Positions 17,616 to 27,389 of a stretch of 64,000 bases of DNA are shown here, piece after piece; the stretch's first letter is position 1, and every line of letters starts with the position of its first letter. The translations under genes were made by a program, and so were the position numbers. Below the pieces are notes generated by a model. It made no database searches and was not told the origin of the DNA. It was given only the letters and a program-made list of their open reading frames with translations. Source of the DNA: Brucepastera parasyntrophica (GTDB lineage: Bacteria > Spirochaetota > Spirochaetia > Treponematales > Treponemataceae); assembly GCF_022376835.1 (NCBI RefSeq), contig NZ_CP084606.1, forward strand, positions 1,358,501 to 1,422,500, in the 5' to 3' direction.

Positions 17616-19046
17616 TTATAATTTATCTATCAGCATTGAACACTTTCCGGAAGGAATGGGAAGCGTCTTCTTCTTTTGCCCCAGAATATTAATGGTAAAA
17701 TAATAGAGCTTTTCACTTTCCATGTGAATCTCCCAGCCCCGCTGGCTCTTATTGGAAAGAATAGTTATCAGATTTCTCTTGAGACTGAGATTTTCAATTC
17801 CCATGACTTCAAGATTCGGAATAATCCAGTCAACAGTTTTACGCGGCAGACTTATGGATAACCCTATGATGTTTTCGATCATGAGCGCTATGGTTGAAAG
17901 CCCGGCATACGGAAGGTACTGTTTCCGGGGAAACCCTTCCTTTCCGGGCCAGTGGGAAGGACCTTCTTTCTGGGGCATGTAAGCCTCCCACAAAAAACCC
18001 TTATTATGCTCCCCGTTCGGGGAAAGGGCGTCAAGGACATAATACAGGTGCCTTATAGCGCATTCGCGGGCAAGGTCATAACGCTGGTATTTTTCAAGTC
18101 CCTTAATAACCATAAAATTGAAATGAGGGAAAACGCTTCCGCGGTATCCCATTCCGCGTTCATCGTATTCGGGATCGTCAGCGGAAAGGCTGGGAAAGGG
18201 ATGGTCCACACCGAATGTCTGTGGATTATGAAGATGGGATATAAGTTTTTCCGCCTTGTCTTCATTCGGAATTTCAGCAAGGAGGGGCCAGAACCCGGCA
18301 ATTGTTTTTTGCGGCAAACGGTTTTCATGTTCATCAATATCGTGATAAAAACCGGTATTCGGATCCCACATCAGTGAATTAATCCTCGTTTTAAGGGAAA
18401 AATACATCCGTTTATACTGAAAACCCAGGTCGCGATCGTTAAGAATATCACCCAGCGCAGACATATACAGAGCATTCACCGCAAGGGCGGTATTAAAATC
18501 AACCAGATACGCGGCCTTTTTCCGGGGAGAATTTGTCATTGTCGTGGCGCTGAGAGGAACCTTATACAGCCCGTTTTCCTTTTTGAAAGTCGCGTCGACC
18601 CAGTTCATATACTTTTGCAGAACGGGCATAATATCTTTAATGCGTTTTTTGTTCGCCGATTTGTGAAACAGATTGAATTCCGCCCAGGCAAAAAGGGGCA
18701 GCCCTATTCCCTCCGGATTATCCTTTGTAAGAATGGGGTCCCCCGTCAGCAGATTGTATTTCCAGCGGATGGCGCCGTTTTCTTCCTGGTGTTCATAAAA
18801 AAAATCGAGGCTCTGGTTTGACTGGTAATTCCGGTTGGAGTAGACAAAAAAGAAGGAGGAGAAAATTGTTTCGTATTGGTTAATTGTCATTTCTTCACCG
18901 TCAGGATAAATGAAATAACCTTCCGGAGAGAGCCCCTTGACATCTGGCGTAATCCAGTAATCCTGAATCCAGGCCCAGCTTCTGTCGTAAATATCGACAA
19001 AATCTTGGTCGTAAAAATGAACCTTGGGGAAGTCTCTCTTGTTCAC
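17616..19046 (-). CDS. Trehalase-like / MGH1-like glycoside hydrolase
   Basis: 476 residues with the signature of (alpha/alpha)6-barrel hydrolases related to GH37/GH63 and mannosylglycerate hydrolases: QPETIF-like YETIFSSFFFVYS, MWDPNTGFYHDID, GYRGSVFPHFNFMVIKGL and LWEAYMPQKEGPSHWPG. There is no signal peptide, so it acts in the cytoplasm. The natural substrate cannot be told; a compatible-solute or alpha-glucoside is likely. I chose GTG 19046, which has GAAGGAG 5 bases upstream, rather than a TTG at 19109. It lies 5 bases before ppx on the same strand. Confidence 0.75.
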   Translation of the reverse strand: MNKRDFPKVHFYDQDFVDIYDRSWAWIQDYWITPDVKGLSPEGYFIYPDGEEMTINQYETIFSSFFFVYSNRNYQSNQSLDFFYEHQEENGAIRWKYNLLTGDPILTKDNPEGIGLPLFAWAEFNLFHKSANKKRIKDIMPVLQKYMNWVDATFKKENGLYKVPLSATTMTNSPRKKAAYLVDFNTALAVNALYMSALGDILNDRDLGFQYKRMYFSLKTRINSLMWDPNTGFYHDIDEHENRLPQKTIAGFWPLLAEIPNEDKAEKLISHLHNPQTFGVDHPFPSLSADDPEYDERGMGYRGSVFPHFNFMVIKGLEKYQRYDLARECAIRHLYYVLDALSPNGEHNKGFLWEAYMPQKEGPSHWPGKEGFPRKQYLPYAGLSTIALMIENIIGLSISLPRKTVDWIIPNLEVMGIENLSLKRNLITILSNKSQRGWEIHMESEKLYYFTINILGQKKKTLPIPSGKCSMLIDKL

Positions 19047-19151
19047 ATTTGCTCCTTCATGATATTTTAAATCACCGCTGTAATTTTTAAGTATATCATA
19101 TATTTGCAAAAAATTATATACTTTTGACGTAAAAAATTGCCGCGGAGGGCA

Positions 19152-19257
19152 ATATGGTCAAATAATTCAGATTATTTGACCATATCCGATTGCGAGTATT
19201 TCTGATGCAAGGAATTAACTAATTCTTTACATCAGAAACGTAAAGTAAAGGTGTATA
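19152..19257 (+). repeat. Repeat family B, copy 1 (two hairpins plus Shine-Dalgarno)
   Basis: Hairpin 1 has 15-base perfect arms ATATGGTCAAATAAT (19152-19166) and ATTATTTGACCATAT (19171-19185). Hairpin 2 spans 19199-19238 with arms starting TTTCTGATGCAAGGAATTA and ending TAATTCTTTACATCAGAAA. It is followed by AAAGGTGTATA and then directly by the ATG of the GatB-like/asparaginase gene. Confidence 0.85.
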
Positions 19258-21649
19258 ATGTATCAGTCACATGTATTTCTTGAAGTCCGGATTCTGTTTC
19301 CGGCCATGGAAAAAGCCTTTTGTTCCTGCAAATTGGGGGAAAAAGCCGGGACCTGTCCGTATGCCGCCGGGAAGATAATGCGGTTCTCAAAATAAACGCC
19401 CAGGCTGTCAGAAGGGCCTACACACTGGCCCATGCCCTCGACTGTGAACTGCTCGGGCAGGCCCCCTATGAACGTCCGGCCGGGGCCCCTGACCTGCCTG
19501 AAAAATTTGCCCTCTCAGGAGCTTCAGTAAAGATTGCTGTCAACGGTTTTATGGATATAGAATTCCACCGCAGAAAAAAACGGATACCTGTTACGGAAGT
19601 ACGCATTGAAGAAGATGCCGGGAGGCTGACACACAGCGAAGGCAAGGCAAAAATGGATTATTCCTACGCCGGGGCCCCCAGTATCCGCATCCGTACCGGC
19701 GCCAGTTTTGAGTTGGGAGAAGAGGCGGAAATCTTTTTATCTGAACTGAGGCGCCGGATTCAGTATATGGGAATACTTAAGGGTGTTCTGCCTGAAAATG
19801 TGATCCGCTGCAATGCCTATGTATCTCTGGCAAGTTATCCGGATGAACCCGGTTATTATGTTAAACTCCGCAACCTGAATTCCTTCAACTTTGTACGGAA
19901 GGCCATAAACGCGGAGCTTCACCGCCAGGAAAATATTCTTTCTTCCGGGGGAAAGGTTGTTTCGGAAAGCAGAATCTGGAATGAAAGACAGGGACAAACC
20001 GAATTTTACCAGCCGAGGGAATCAGTTTCCAATCTGGAAGTTTTTCCGATAGCAGGGGCTCCCGCCTTTAAATGTCCGCCCGCACTGCTTGCCGAGCTGC
20101 GGGCGTCGGCAATCGAACACCCTTCGGAACGGCAAAACCGGCTGATTGAAACCTGGGGCCTGTCCAGGAACAGGGCGGAGTTTATCTGCGATGAAAAAAC
20201 CCGGGCGGATTTTTTCGAGGAAACGATCACGTTCGGAGCGGACGCAATGGAAACCGCTCACTGGCTCATGGCCGATGTTACCGGCATTTTGAGGAAAGAG
20301 GGAAAATCCATCCAGCATTCACCCCTGTCGCCGCGCAGATTTGCGGCCATTCTCGCAATGTATAACAACCGTGTAATTAACAGCACAACAGCGCGGCACC
20401 TTATAACTGCGGTCATAGAAACCGACCGGGACCCCGGCGCATTGCTGCAGGAAAATAACTGGCGGCAGATTACCGACCCGGAGCAGTTGGGTATATTGGT
20501 GCGGAAAACAATTCAGGAAAATGAACCTGAAGTTAAAAGGCTGAAAGACGCCGAAATGGGGCCGCTCGAATTTCTGACCGGCCTCATTATGAAAAAAACA
20601 CGCGGGCTGGCCGATCCGACTGTTGTGAAAACCCTTTTAAAACAGGAACTGCAAATAAGTATTGTATATGTTCTGGCAATGGGCGGGACTATTTCAGGCA
20701 ATGTTGACAACGGCGAGGTTTCGGCAGGAGATACGGAAGTTCTAAAAACAATGGTTTCACCGGAACTTTCCCGGCATATCAGATTTGAACGGGTAACTTC
20801 ACACAGTCTCTTAAGCGAGGAAATCCAGCCGGCGGACTGGGCAGCCCTGATCTATGCTATAGCGTCAAAAATTTCATCTGATACGGCAAACGGTATTGTA
20901 ATCACACACGGGACCGACACACTGGCCTATACGGCGGCCCTTATATACTGGCTGTTTGCGGATACTCCGGTCCCGATAATTTTTACGGCTTCAAATACGC
21001 CCCCGGAAACTAAAGGACAAAACGAAATGCCGGATGAAGCCCGTGAAAATCTCAACAGGGCGATAGTACTTGCGCAGGAGAAAAAAAGGGAATATATGTT
21101 GTTTTCGGGGAACGGACCCTGTCCCCGCTTAATCTGAAATTTCTGAGGCCGGCGCATTCGGGTTTTACGAACTGGAATATGGACGAAATGGTTTATAGCG
21201 GGCTGGGCCTTCTTACGGATATAAAGGATACGGACCGTTATGTAATGAGCCAGATATTATGCGAAGCGGCGGACAGAATGCACATCTGCCGCATTTATCC
21301 CGGAATGCGCGCGAATCATCTTTCCGCGCTTATTGATAAGGGAGTCTTGTATTTTTTCCTGGAACTGTACGAAAAGGGAACAGGGAATATGAAAGAAGGA
21401 CCGTATTCGCTTAAACCCCTGCTCATTCAGGGACATAAAAGAAATTGCCGTTTTTTCTGCACATCACAGCAGGAAGCTGTCGTGGACTTTTCCGGGTATT
21501 CCACATCACGGAGAATGTGGCGTGAAGGGGCCGTTCCAATGGGTTCTCTTACCACTGAATCCGCGGTCGCCCTGTATTTCGCCGCAAGCCTTGTATGCGA
21601 CTCGCTGGAAGAGCTTGATGAAATACTTGAAAACGCAGGACAGCGCTGA
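19258..21649 (+). CDS. GatB-like domain fused to L-asparaginase/GatD-like domain, two frame breaks
   Basis: About 797 residues. Residues 1-455 are co-linear with GatB/GatE: a zinc site (CSC then CPVC), PDLP, TEVRIEEDAGRL, YYVKLRNLNSFNFVRKAI, ESRIWNERQGQTEF, and a YqeY-like tail (GPLEFLTGLIMKKTRG). Residues 456-797 are an asparaginase: AMGGTISG, ITHGTDTLAYTAA and TTESAVAL. The order is that of GatE followed by GatD in one chain. The usual GLEVH motif reads FLEVRI and VTEPD reads RTGAS, so the GatB half has lost residues strongly conserved in the family. Breaks near 19357-19360 and at four T (21102-21105) are each fixed by one base. It starts directly after repeat B. Confidence 0.75.
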
Positions 21650-21654
21650 GTTCT

Positions 21655-23589
21655 TTACCGGGACCCCGGAAGCGGAGCCGGAACATTCGCCGGCTCAATA
21701 ACCGTAATGACTTCTTCCGGCGCAGCCTGTTCCGGCACTGCCGGCGGAGCAGGTTCAGGGGCCGGCGCGGGCGGGTTTCCCATATATAACACAACATCTG
21801 TTATCTCGGTCCGGTGCCGGAGTTTGAGATAAAGGGTTTCCGTCCTTTCATTGTACCTGTACCCGGAGGAATTATATGTTTCAAACCGGGGATCAGTACG
21901 GAAGTCTATGCCGCCGATCTGAATGCGGTAAAACGGCTTTACGCCGGAAATCACCATATAATGGGAATGTTCAAGGGGGAACCGCACCTGCAGGCTTAAA
22001 ATATTAGCCTCGGGCTTTTCCGCGGTAACTGACTGGGCTATTGTCCATGCCCATATACCGGCGCCGGCTGTCTTTGAAAGATTTACCGCGTGGGGATACC
22101 AGGTACTGCCGGTTATAATATGGGAATATAGTTCCGAAGGAGGCAGCATTTGCTCATGCTGCGTTATCATATCTCTGGGACCGGAAGACTGGCCGGTTCC
22201 TGATGACAGGATAAACTGCATGGGAAGCGCGGCCCTGTCTCCGGAATAATCAAGAAGTGAATTCACAAGATAATACCCTATGTGCCTCCAGTCTTCCTTG
22301 CCGGGATACTCGGAGCCATAGCGGATCAGAATATCAGCGATATTGAAAGTTTCAATGGTATCTGCTTCCTGGGTATTATCGCTGATAAATAATTTGTTCT
22401 GCACAAGAACCAGGGAATCCTGCAGTTTTTTTTCGCATTTTTCCGTAAGCGGTACAAACACATTTTCGCGTCCAGGCAAATAATAAGCCATATCCATCAT
22501 TGCCTCAAGAACACCGGCAGCCTGTCTGGCAGTCAGCAACTCTGTGTTAAATGAAGGAGTAAAATTCAGTAAATCGGTTATCATACCGCTTGCACTTGCA
22601 TTTATCAGATAGGGTATGAGCTCCGGGGTCTGAAAAACAGCACCGTTATTAAGCCGCAGATCGGAAGCAATTTTTGCTCTGGTATCCCTGCTCCGGGTAA
22701 TATAACCGGCCCAGGTACGTTCAAGACCGCCCAGGAAAGGATTTGTCAGCCAGGTCCTGTCGGAACTGCGCAGGAAGGCTTCGGGGATAGCCCGGAGACC
22801 CGCAAGGTACTCGCCGCCCTTCCCCATTTCGGCAAGATAGGCGGCCGCGATCGGCTCCGAAATATGTCCGGCGGCTACGGATTCCCGGAAAGAAACAAGA
22901 GCGTTATCCGCAAAACGGGAAAGCGAACTGTTATACTTTTCTTCACTTGCGTCAATGAGTCCCGCAATTTCCTCTATTGAGACACCCATTGCAGGAATGT
23001 ATGTTTGGTAGTAAACTACCGGCGAGGAACGGAATATCTGCAGATTCTGGTTTGATGAGGTTTGGGGAAGAACATCGGTCCCGAGAAAAACATATTGTTT
23101 TTTTCCCGATGTAACCTTTACGGGACTTTCATCTTCTTTAAAAGAGGTGTTCCGCATCAGCCTGAATGGAAAGGCTATTTTCTGGTATTTCGCCGGCATG
23201 CGGGCGCTCAGGGCCAGAACATCAGCCTCATTCCGCTTTTCAACGCTGAAGGTTACGGAGGTATCTTCGCTGAAGTTAATTATAAAAGAATTGTCTTCCT
23301 GCCTGAAGGAAATAACAGAAAGCGGAACGGCTGTTCCGGACGCGCCGTATGCAAGCAGAGGCCTCTGGTCATCCAGAAAAAAATCAACTCCGTTCATTGT
23401 AAAATGCACCGGCAAAAGAGGGGTTTTAAGCCCGTTTTCTCCCGCCTGCTGTGAACCGGAAATGAGCAGGGTCCCGATGGAAAGTGTGAAAGCATTACTA
23501 TTTGTAAACTGTATTGCAAAAATGCCGAAAATTATACAAAGATATAATACAGTTAATAAAATAATTCTGCGGAGTACATTCGTTGCCAT
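21655..23589 (-). CDS. Hypothetical exported or membrane-anchored protein, 644 residues
   Basis: A hydrophobic segment at residues 9-28 (IILLTVLYLCIIFGIFAIQF) is a signal anchor or signal peptide; the remainder is extracytoplasmic with beta-rich N- and C-terminal parts and a helical middle. The last 45 residues are rich in Pro, Ala and Glu (PAPAPEPAPPAVPEQAAPEE), typical of envelope-spanning or wall-associated tails. I do not recognise the family. The frame is intact. It is divergent from the TPR lipoprotein gene, with which it shares a 56-base promoter region, and its stop is 5 bases from that of the asparaginase fusion. Confidence 0.7.
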   Translation of the reverse strand: MATNVLRRIILLTVLYLCIIFGIFAIQFTNSNAFTLSIGTLLISGSQQAGENGLKTPLLPVHFTMNGVDFFLDDQRPLLAYGASGTAVPLSVISFRQEDNSFIINFSEDTSVTFSVEKRNEADVLALSARMPAKYQKIAFPFRLMRNTSFKEDESPVKVTSGKKQYVFLGTDVLPQTSSNQNLQIFRSSPVVYYQTYIPAMGVSIEEIAGLIDASEEKYNSSLSRFADNALVSFRESVAAGHISEPIAAAYLAEMGKGGEYLAGLRAIPEAFLRSSDRTWLTNPFLGGLERTWAGYITRSRDTRAKIASDLRLNNGAVFQTPELIPYLINASASGMITDLLNFTPSFNTELLTARQAAGVLEAMMDMAYYLPGRENVFVPLTEKCEKKLQDSLVLVQNKLFISDNTQEADTIETFNIADILIRYGSEYPGKEDWRHIGYYLVNSLLDYSGDRAALPMQFILSSGTGQSSGPRDMITQHEQMLPPSELYSHIITGSTWYPHAVNLSKTAGAGIWAWTIAQSVTAEKPEANILSLQVRFPLEHSHYMVISGVKPFYRIQIGGIDFRTDPRFETYNSSGYRYNERTETLYLKLRHRTEITDVVLYMGNPPAPAPEPAPPAVPEQAAPEEVITVIEPANVPAPLPGSR

Positions 23590-23645
23590 TTGCTTGAGTG
23601 TAACTTAAAGAACGCAACAAAATCAACTTCTTTGTGAGGTTCATT

Positions 23646-25040
23646 ATGAAAATATTATCAAAACAGACGCTATTTGTACTCTGCGGACTGCTTTGTTTCG
23701 TTTTTTTTGCCTGTAAAACACAGCCGCCGGAACGGCCGGGGCCGGAAAAACCGGTGGAAAAGGGCTATTCCCGCGTTGCTTTTGCCGAAGAACTGCAGAG
23801 ATTACTCGCAGCGGAAAAGACGGATGAGGCCCTCGCTCTGTTTGATACCGTGCCGGAATGGGACGCATCAAGCCTCGCCATACAGAAACTGAAACTCTCA
23901 ATCCTGATTTCGGCCGGTTATCTTGATCAGGCCACAGCCCTCGCCGGCGAGCTTGAAAAACAGTATCCGGCGAATGCCGATATTCTTTATATCCAGTCGA
24001 TCCTTGCGAGCGCCAGGAAAGATTCGCGCGCTCATATTGCGTATCTGAATAAAACGGTGCAGGCTGATCCCGGCCACAGCGACGCCATGGCCCAGCTCGG
24101 ATACGATTTTCTGGTAAAAAAGAACTATAAGCAGGCAAAAAACTGGCTCCTCAAATCGATTGCCGCAAACCCGGAAAACCAGGAAGCGCTTTTATACCTG
24201 GCCCGGGTATATTATATGCAGGAAGAACTCTCACAGGCCCAAAGCACGCTGAATCTTGCCCTGCAGAAAAATCCCGAATCGGACACGCTGTGGGCCGAAA
24301 TGGCCCGCGTCAAATATGACGCGGATGACCGCGCGGGCGCGCTGAAAGATATCCAGCGGGCAATATCCATTGATCCGAATGTGTATGAATACCGCATTGA
24401 CTGCGGCCTGTATCTGTTTAACGCCGGAAAGCTGAAAGACGCCCGGGTCCAGTTTACGGAAGCGATCCGCATTGATCCGGAACAGTTTCTTGCCTATATT
24501 TACCGGGCAGGGCTGAATGACGATCTGGGTTATAAAGAAGAAGCCATTTCCGACTATAAATATATCTGTAAAATTTTCCCGCAGTATTACTATGCAACGG
24601 AGGCACTCGGCGTACTCCTGTGGGAAAAAAAGGACTATGTCGGCAGTTTTGAAGCCTTTAAACAGGCCCTCTATTATTCACCCCAGAATTCATCATACGC
24701 GCTTATGATGACGCTTGCTTATTATCAGATGAACCAGCCGGCGGAAGCCCGGAATTTCATGGGAAAATATATAGCGACGCTTGACCGCAATACAACGGAA
24801 TATTATCTGTGCAGGATGTTTGCAGAGCGGACCGGTGATGCGGATGTACTTAACAGAATCATGAAGGAAACACAGCTCCACAAGCGCTATCAGATGCTGT
24901 ATTATATGGCCGCATACTATGATATTTCCAAAAACAAATCGCTTGCCCAGAAAACCTATAATGAGGTTGTCGCGTTTGAACGCCCGACCTTTTTCGAATA
25001 CCGGCTGGCAGCAGCGGCTCTTGAAACCCTGGGAAGCTGA
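23646..25040 (+). CDS. TPR-repeat lipoprotein
   Basis: A signal peptide with lipobox VFFAC gives a lipid-anchored protein after processing by Lgt and LspA. Residues about 60-440 are tandem TPR units (for example DAMAQLGYDFLVKKNYKQA, QEALLYLARVYYMQEELSQ and ALKDIQRAISIDPNVYEYR), so it is a scaffold for protein contacts in the envelope. I use the ATG at 23646, with TGAGG 6 bases upstream, instead of an in-frame GTG at 23634. The next gene begins 5 bases after its stop, so the two are co-transcribed. Its partner is unknown. Confidence 0.88.
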   Translation: MKILSKQTLFVLCGLLCFVFFACKTQPPERPGPEKPVEKGYSRVAFAEELQRLLAAEKTDEALALFDTVPEWDASSLAIQKLKLSILISAGYLDQATALAGELEKQYPANADILYIQSILASARKDSRAHIAYLNKTVQADPGHSDAMAQLGYDFLVKKNYKQAKNWLLKSIAANPENQEALLYLARVYYMQEELSQAQSTLNLALQKNPESDTLWAEMARVKYDADDRAGALKDIQRAISIDPNVYEYRIDCGLYLFNAGKLKDARVQFTEAIRIDPEQFLAYIYRAGLNDDLGYKEEAISDYKYICKIFPQYYYATEALGVLLWEKKDYVGSFEAFKQALYYSPQNSSYALMMTLAYYQMNQPAEARNFMGKYIATLDRNTTEYYLCRMFAERTGDADVLNRIMKETQLHKRYQMLYYMAAYYDISKNKSLAQKTYNEVVAFERPTFFEYRLAAAALETLGS

Positions 25041-25045
25041 TAAAT

Positions 25046-26050
25046 ATGGAGAGAGCCTTTCAGACGCTGACAAGCATACTTGACCGGAAAAAGAAGGTCC
25101 TGATTCAAACGCATGATTTCCCTGATCACGACGCGGTCGGTTCCGCTTACGGGCTGTGCGAGCTGCTGCTCCGTATGGATTATTCCTGCTTTATAACTTA
25201 CGGGGGACCACTGCAGAGCATATCCCTTTCTCAAATGATTGAAAAACTGGAAATTCATATGACTCCGCTTGAGGAACTGGATAACAGTCAGGAATACCAG
25301 ACTATTGTAGTCGACGGTTCTCCGGCGCTGGGAACAGTTAAAACACTTGCCGGCAAACTTGTCGGAATAATAGACCATCACCCTGTCAGAAAAAAAACAA
25401 CGGCTCCCTTTGTAGACATCCGGCCCGAAGTCGGGTCCTGTTCGTCAATTATCTGGACATATTGGAATGAGGCGGGGGAAATACCGGACAGGACAACCTC
25501 GACGGCCCTTCTGGCCGGCATAAAACTGGACACAGCCTCCCTGTCCCGCAGGGTAAGCAAAACAGATCTGGACGCCCATTATCATCTCTATTTTACCGGG
25601 GACAGCTATCTAGCGCAGCAGTTTATCTCTGTATCACTCAGCATAACTCAACTGCCGGATATTGCCCGCGCGATGCAGTTTTATCACAGGAAAAATACTA
25701 TTTTATTTCTGGAAGTCCACGGAGATTACCCCAATGAACTGCTCTCTGTTCTGGCCAATTTTCTGCTGCAATTAAGGGAAATTACATTTGCTGTAGTACT
25801 TGAAAAAGAAGGCCCCGAATACCGCCTCTCAGCCAGATCCCGGGAAAAGGACATTGATACGGGATATGTTATCTGTAATGCTCTGAAAAACATGGGGACC
25901 GGCGGCGGCCATCCTGAAATGGCCGGAGGAGTAATCCGCGCAAAGGATTATCCGGGGGCAAATAAATTTTTAAAATTGATCGCGCAGGAAGTTGCGGCAT
26001 ATAAAGAAGGGAATGATAATGAAACAAACAGTAAAACGCATACCTGTTGA
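25046..26050 (+). CDS. DHH/DHHA1 phosphoesterase, NrnA-like
   Basis: A manganese-dependent DHH-family enzyme of 334 residues. The DHH-domain ligands are in THDFPDHDAVGSA, VVDGSP and GIIDHHP; the DHHA1 substrate domain ends in GTGGGHPEMAGG. NrnA-type members degrade nanoRNA and pAp; some relatives cleave cyclic dinucleotides, and sequence alone does not decide. It is in one operon with the TPR lipoprotein upstream and overlaps the traB-like gene by 32 bases. Confidence 0.85.
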   Translation: MERAFQTLTSILDRKKKVLIQTHDFPDHDAVGSAYGLCELLLRMDYSCFITYGGPLQSISLSQMIEKLEIHMTPLEELDNSQEYQTIVVDGSPALGTVKTLAGKLVGIIDHHPVRKKTTAPFVDIRPEVGSCSSIIWTYWNEAGEIPDRTTSTALLAGIKLDTASLSRRVSKTDLDAHYHLYFTGDSYLAQQFISVSLSITQLPDIARAMQFYHRKNTILFLEVHGDYPNELLSVLANFLLQLREITFAVVLEKEGPEYRLSARSREKDIDTGYVICNALKNMGTGGGHPEMAGGVIRAKDYPGANKFLKLIAQEVAAYKEGNDNETNSKTHTC

Positions 26051-27197
26051 CGGGCGTGAAATAATTCTGGTCGGAACAGCACATATATCAAAAGAAAGTA
26101 TAGATGAAGTTGCGGAAATAATCCGGACCGAACACCCTGATTGTGTGTGTGTCGAACTGGATGAGGGCAGGCTCCAGTCAATTACAAATGAAAAAGGCTG
26201 GCAGGAACTCAATATTACAAAAGTCCTGAAAGAAGGCAAAGGCTTTCTGCTTCTGGCAAATCTTGTTTTATCCTCTTTTCAGAAACGTATGGGAGAGGGT
26301 ATCGGCATAAAGCCCGGAGACGAAATGAAGGAAGCTATTACCATTGCAAAGGAAGAAGGTATCGGTACGGTAATGGTGGACAGGCCGATACAGGTAACCC
26401 TTCAGCGAGCCTGGGCAAAAAATAGTTTCTGGGGCAAAAGCAAACTGCTTGCGGCCCTTGTTTCCAGTGCCTTCAGCAATGAAGAAATCAGTGCGGAAGA
26501 AATAGAAAACCTGAAAAATCAGGGTGCAATGGACAGTATGATGAACGAACTTGCCGACTATCTCCCGACCGTAAAGGAAGTGCTGATAGATGAGCGGGAC
26601 CGGTATCTGGCAAGTCATATCTGGGAAGCGCCTGGCAAAAAGATTGTTGCCGTCCTGGGCGCGGGACACCTGCCTGGAACTGAATCAATAATTACGGAAA
26701 TCGCTTCCGGAAAAATGTCTTCCGACACATCTGACATTTCAACTGTTCCGCCGAAAGGTATCGGCAGCAAAATAGCGGGATGGATTATTCCCGCGCTTAT
26801 TGTAGCCCTTATTGTTGCCGGCTTCTTTACCGGAGGCGCGGCAGCGTCCCTGAAAATGTTTCTTAACTGGATATTATGGAACGGATCGCTTGCCGCGCTT
26901 GGAACCGTGATAGCTCTGGGTCATCCGCTCGCAGTACTGACCGCCTTTGTCGGGGCTCCCATAGCAACCATTAACCCATTTATAGGCGTGGGGCTTTTTT
27001 CGGGCCTCGTCCAGGCCTGGGCGCGAAAACCGAGGGTTATTGATATGGAAAACCTTTCTTCCGATATTACATCCGTTAAGGGTTTTTATAAAAACCGTAT
27101 TACCCATGTTCTGCTTGTTTTTCTGCTTTCCAGTCTGGGCGGAGCAATAGGCAATTTTATTGCTGTCCCGTCTTTGATAGGCACGCTGATCAAATAA
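26019..27197 (+). CDS. TraB/PrgY-family membrane protein
   Basis: The N-terminal TraB domain has LVGTAHISKESIDEV, PDCVCVELDEGR and GAGHLPG, the conserved His and Glu of a putative metallo-hydrolase. The C-terminal 130 residues hold about four membrane segments. PrgY lowers pheromone activity in Enterococcus; the role in other bacteria is not known. I start at the ATG at 26019 with AGAAGG upstream, giving 392 residues and a 32-base overlap with the DHH gene. The TAA stop is the first codon of repeat A copy 4. Confidence 0.88.
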   Translation: MKQTVKRIPVDGREIILVGTAHISKESIDEVAEIIRTEHPDCVCVELDEGRLQSITNEKGWQELNITKVLKEGKGFLLLANLVLSSFQKRMGEGIGIKPGDEMKEAITIAKEEGIGTVMVDRPIQVTLQRAWAKNSFWGKSKLLAALVSSAFSNEEISAEEIENLKNQGAMDSMMNELADYLPTVKEVLIDERDRYLASHIWEAPGKKIVAVLGAGHLPGTESIITEIASGKMSSDTSDISTVPPKGIGSKIAGWIIPALIVALIVAGFFTGGAAASLKMFLNWILWNGSLAALGTVIALGHPLAVLTAFVGAPIATINPFIGVGLFSGLVQAWARKPRVIDMENLSSDITSVKGFYKNRITHVLLVFLLSSLGGAIGNFIAVPSLIGTLIK

Positions 27198-27318
27198 AAT
27201 ACCCCGCCGCAGAGCAGGGCAGCCCTTCGGTCTGGGGGTATTCACAGGTCGCGGAAGCGGCCATTACATACCTTACAGAACCAGCCGCAGGCTGATTAAA
27301 CCCTCGCCTCGAATAAAA
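27192..27318 (+). repeat. Repeat family A, copy 4 (module M only)
   Basis: Begins CAAATAAAATACCCCGCCGC, whose TAA is the stop of the traB-like gene, and ends ATTAAACCCTCGCCTCGAAT. Module M is present (CGCGGAAGCGGCC, CAGCCGCAGGCTG); module L is absent. Confidence 0.9.
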
Positions 27319-27389
27319 CGGTATAAGCAGACCAGTCTGATAGATTGGCCTGCTGTTATTTTAAACGGATCCCGGCGGCTAAAAAACTG

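Noticed and set aside
23644..24138. A 164-codon frame opposite the TPR lipoprotein
   Set aside because: It is an antisense shadow of an unambiguous TPR gene, with no Shine-Dalgarno.
27192..27318. Family A copies as CRISPR repeats or tRNA-like genes
   Set aside because: Copies are single and far apart with different internal modules, and no cloverleaf can be drawn.
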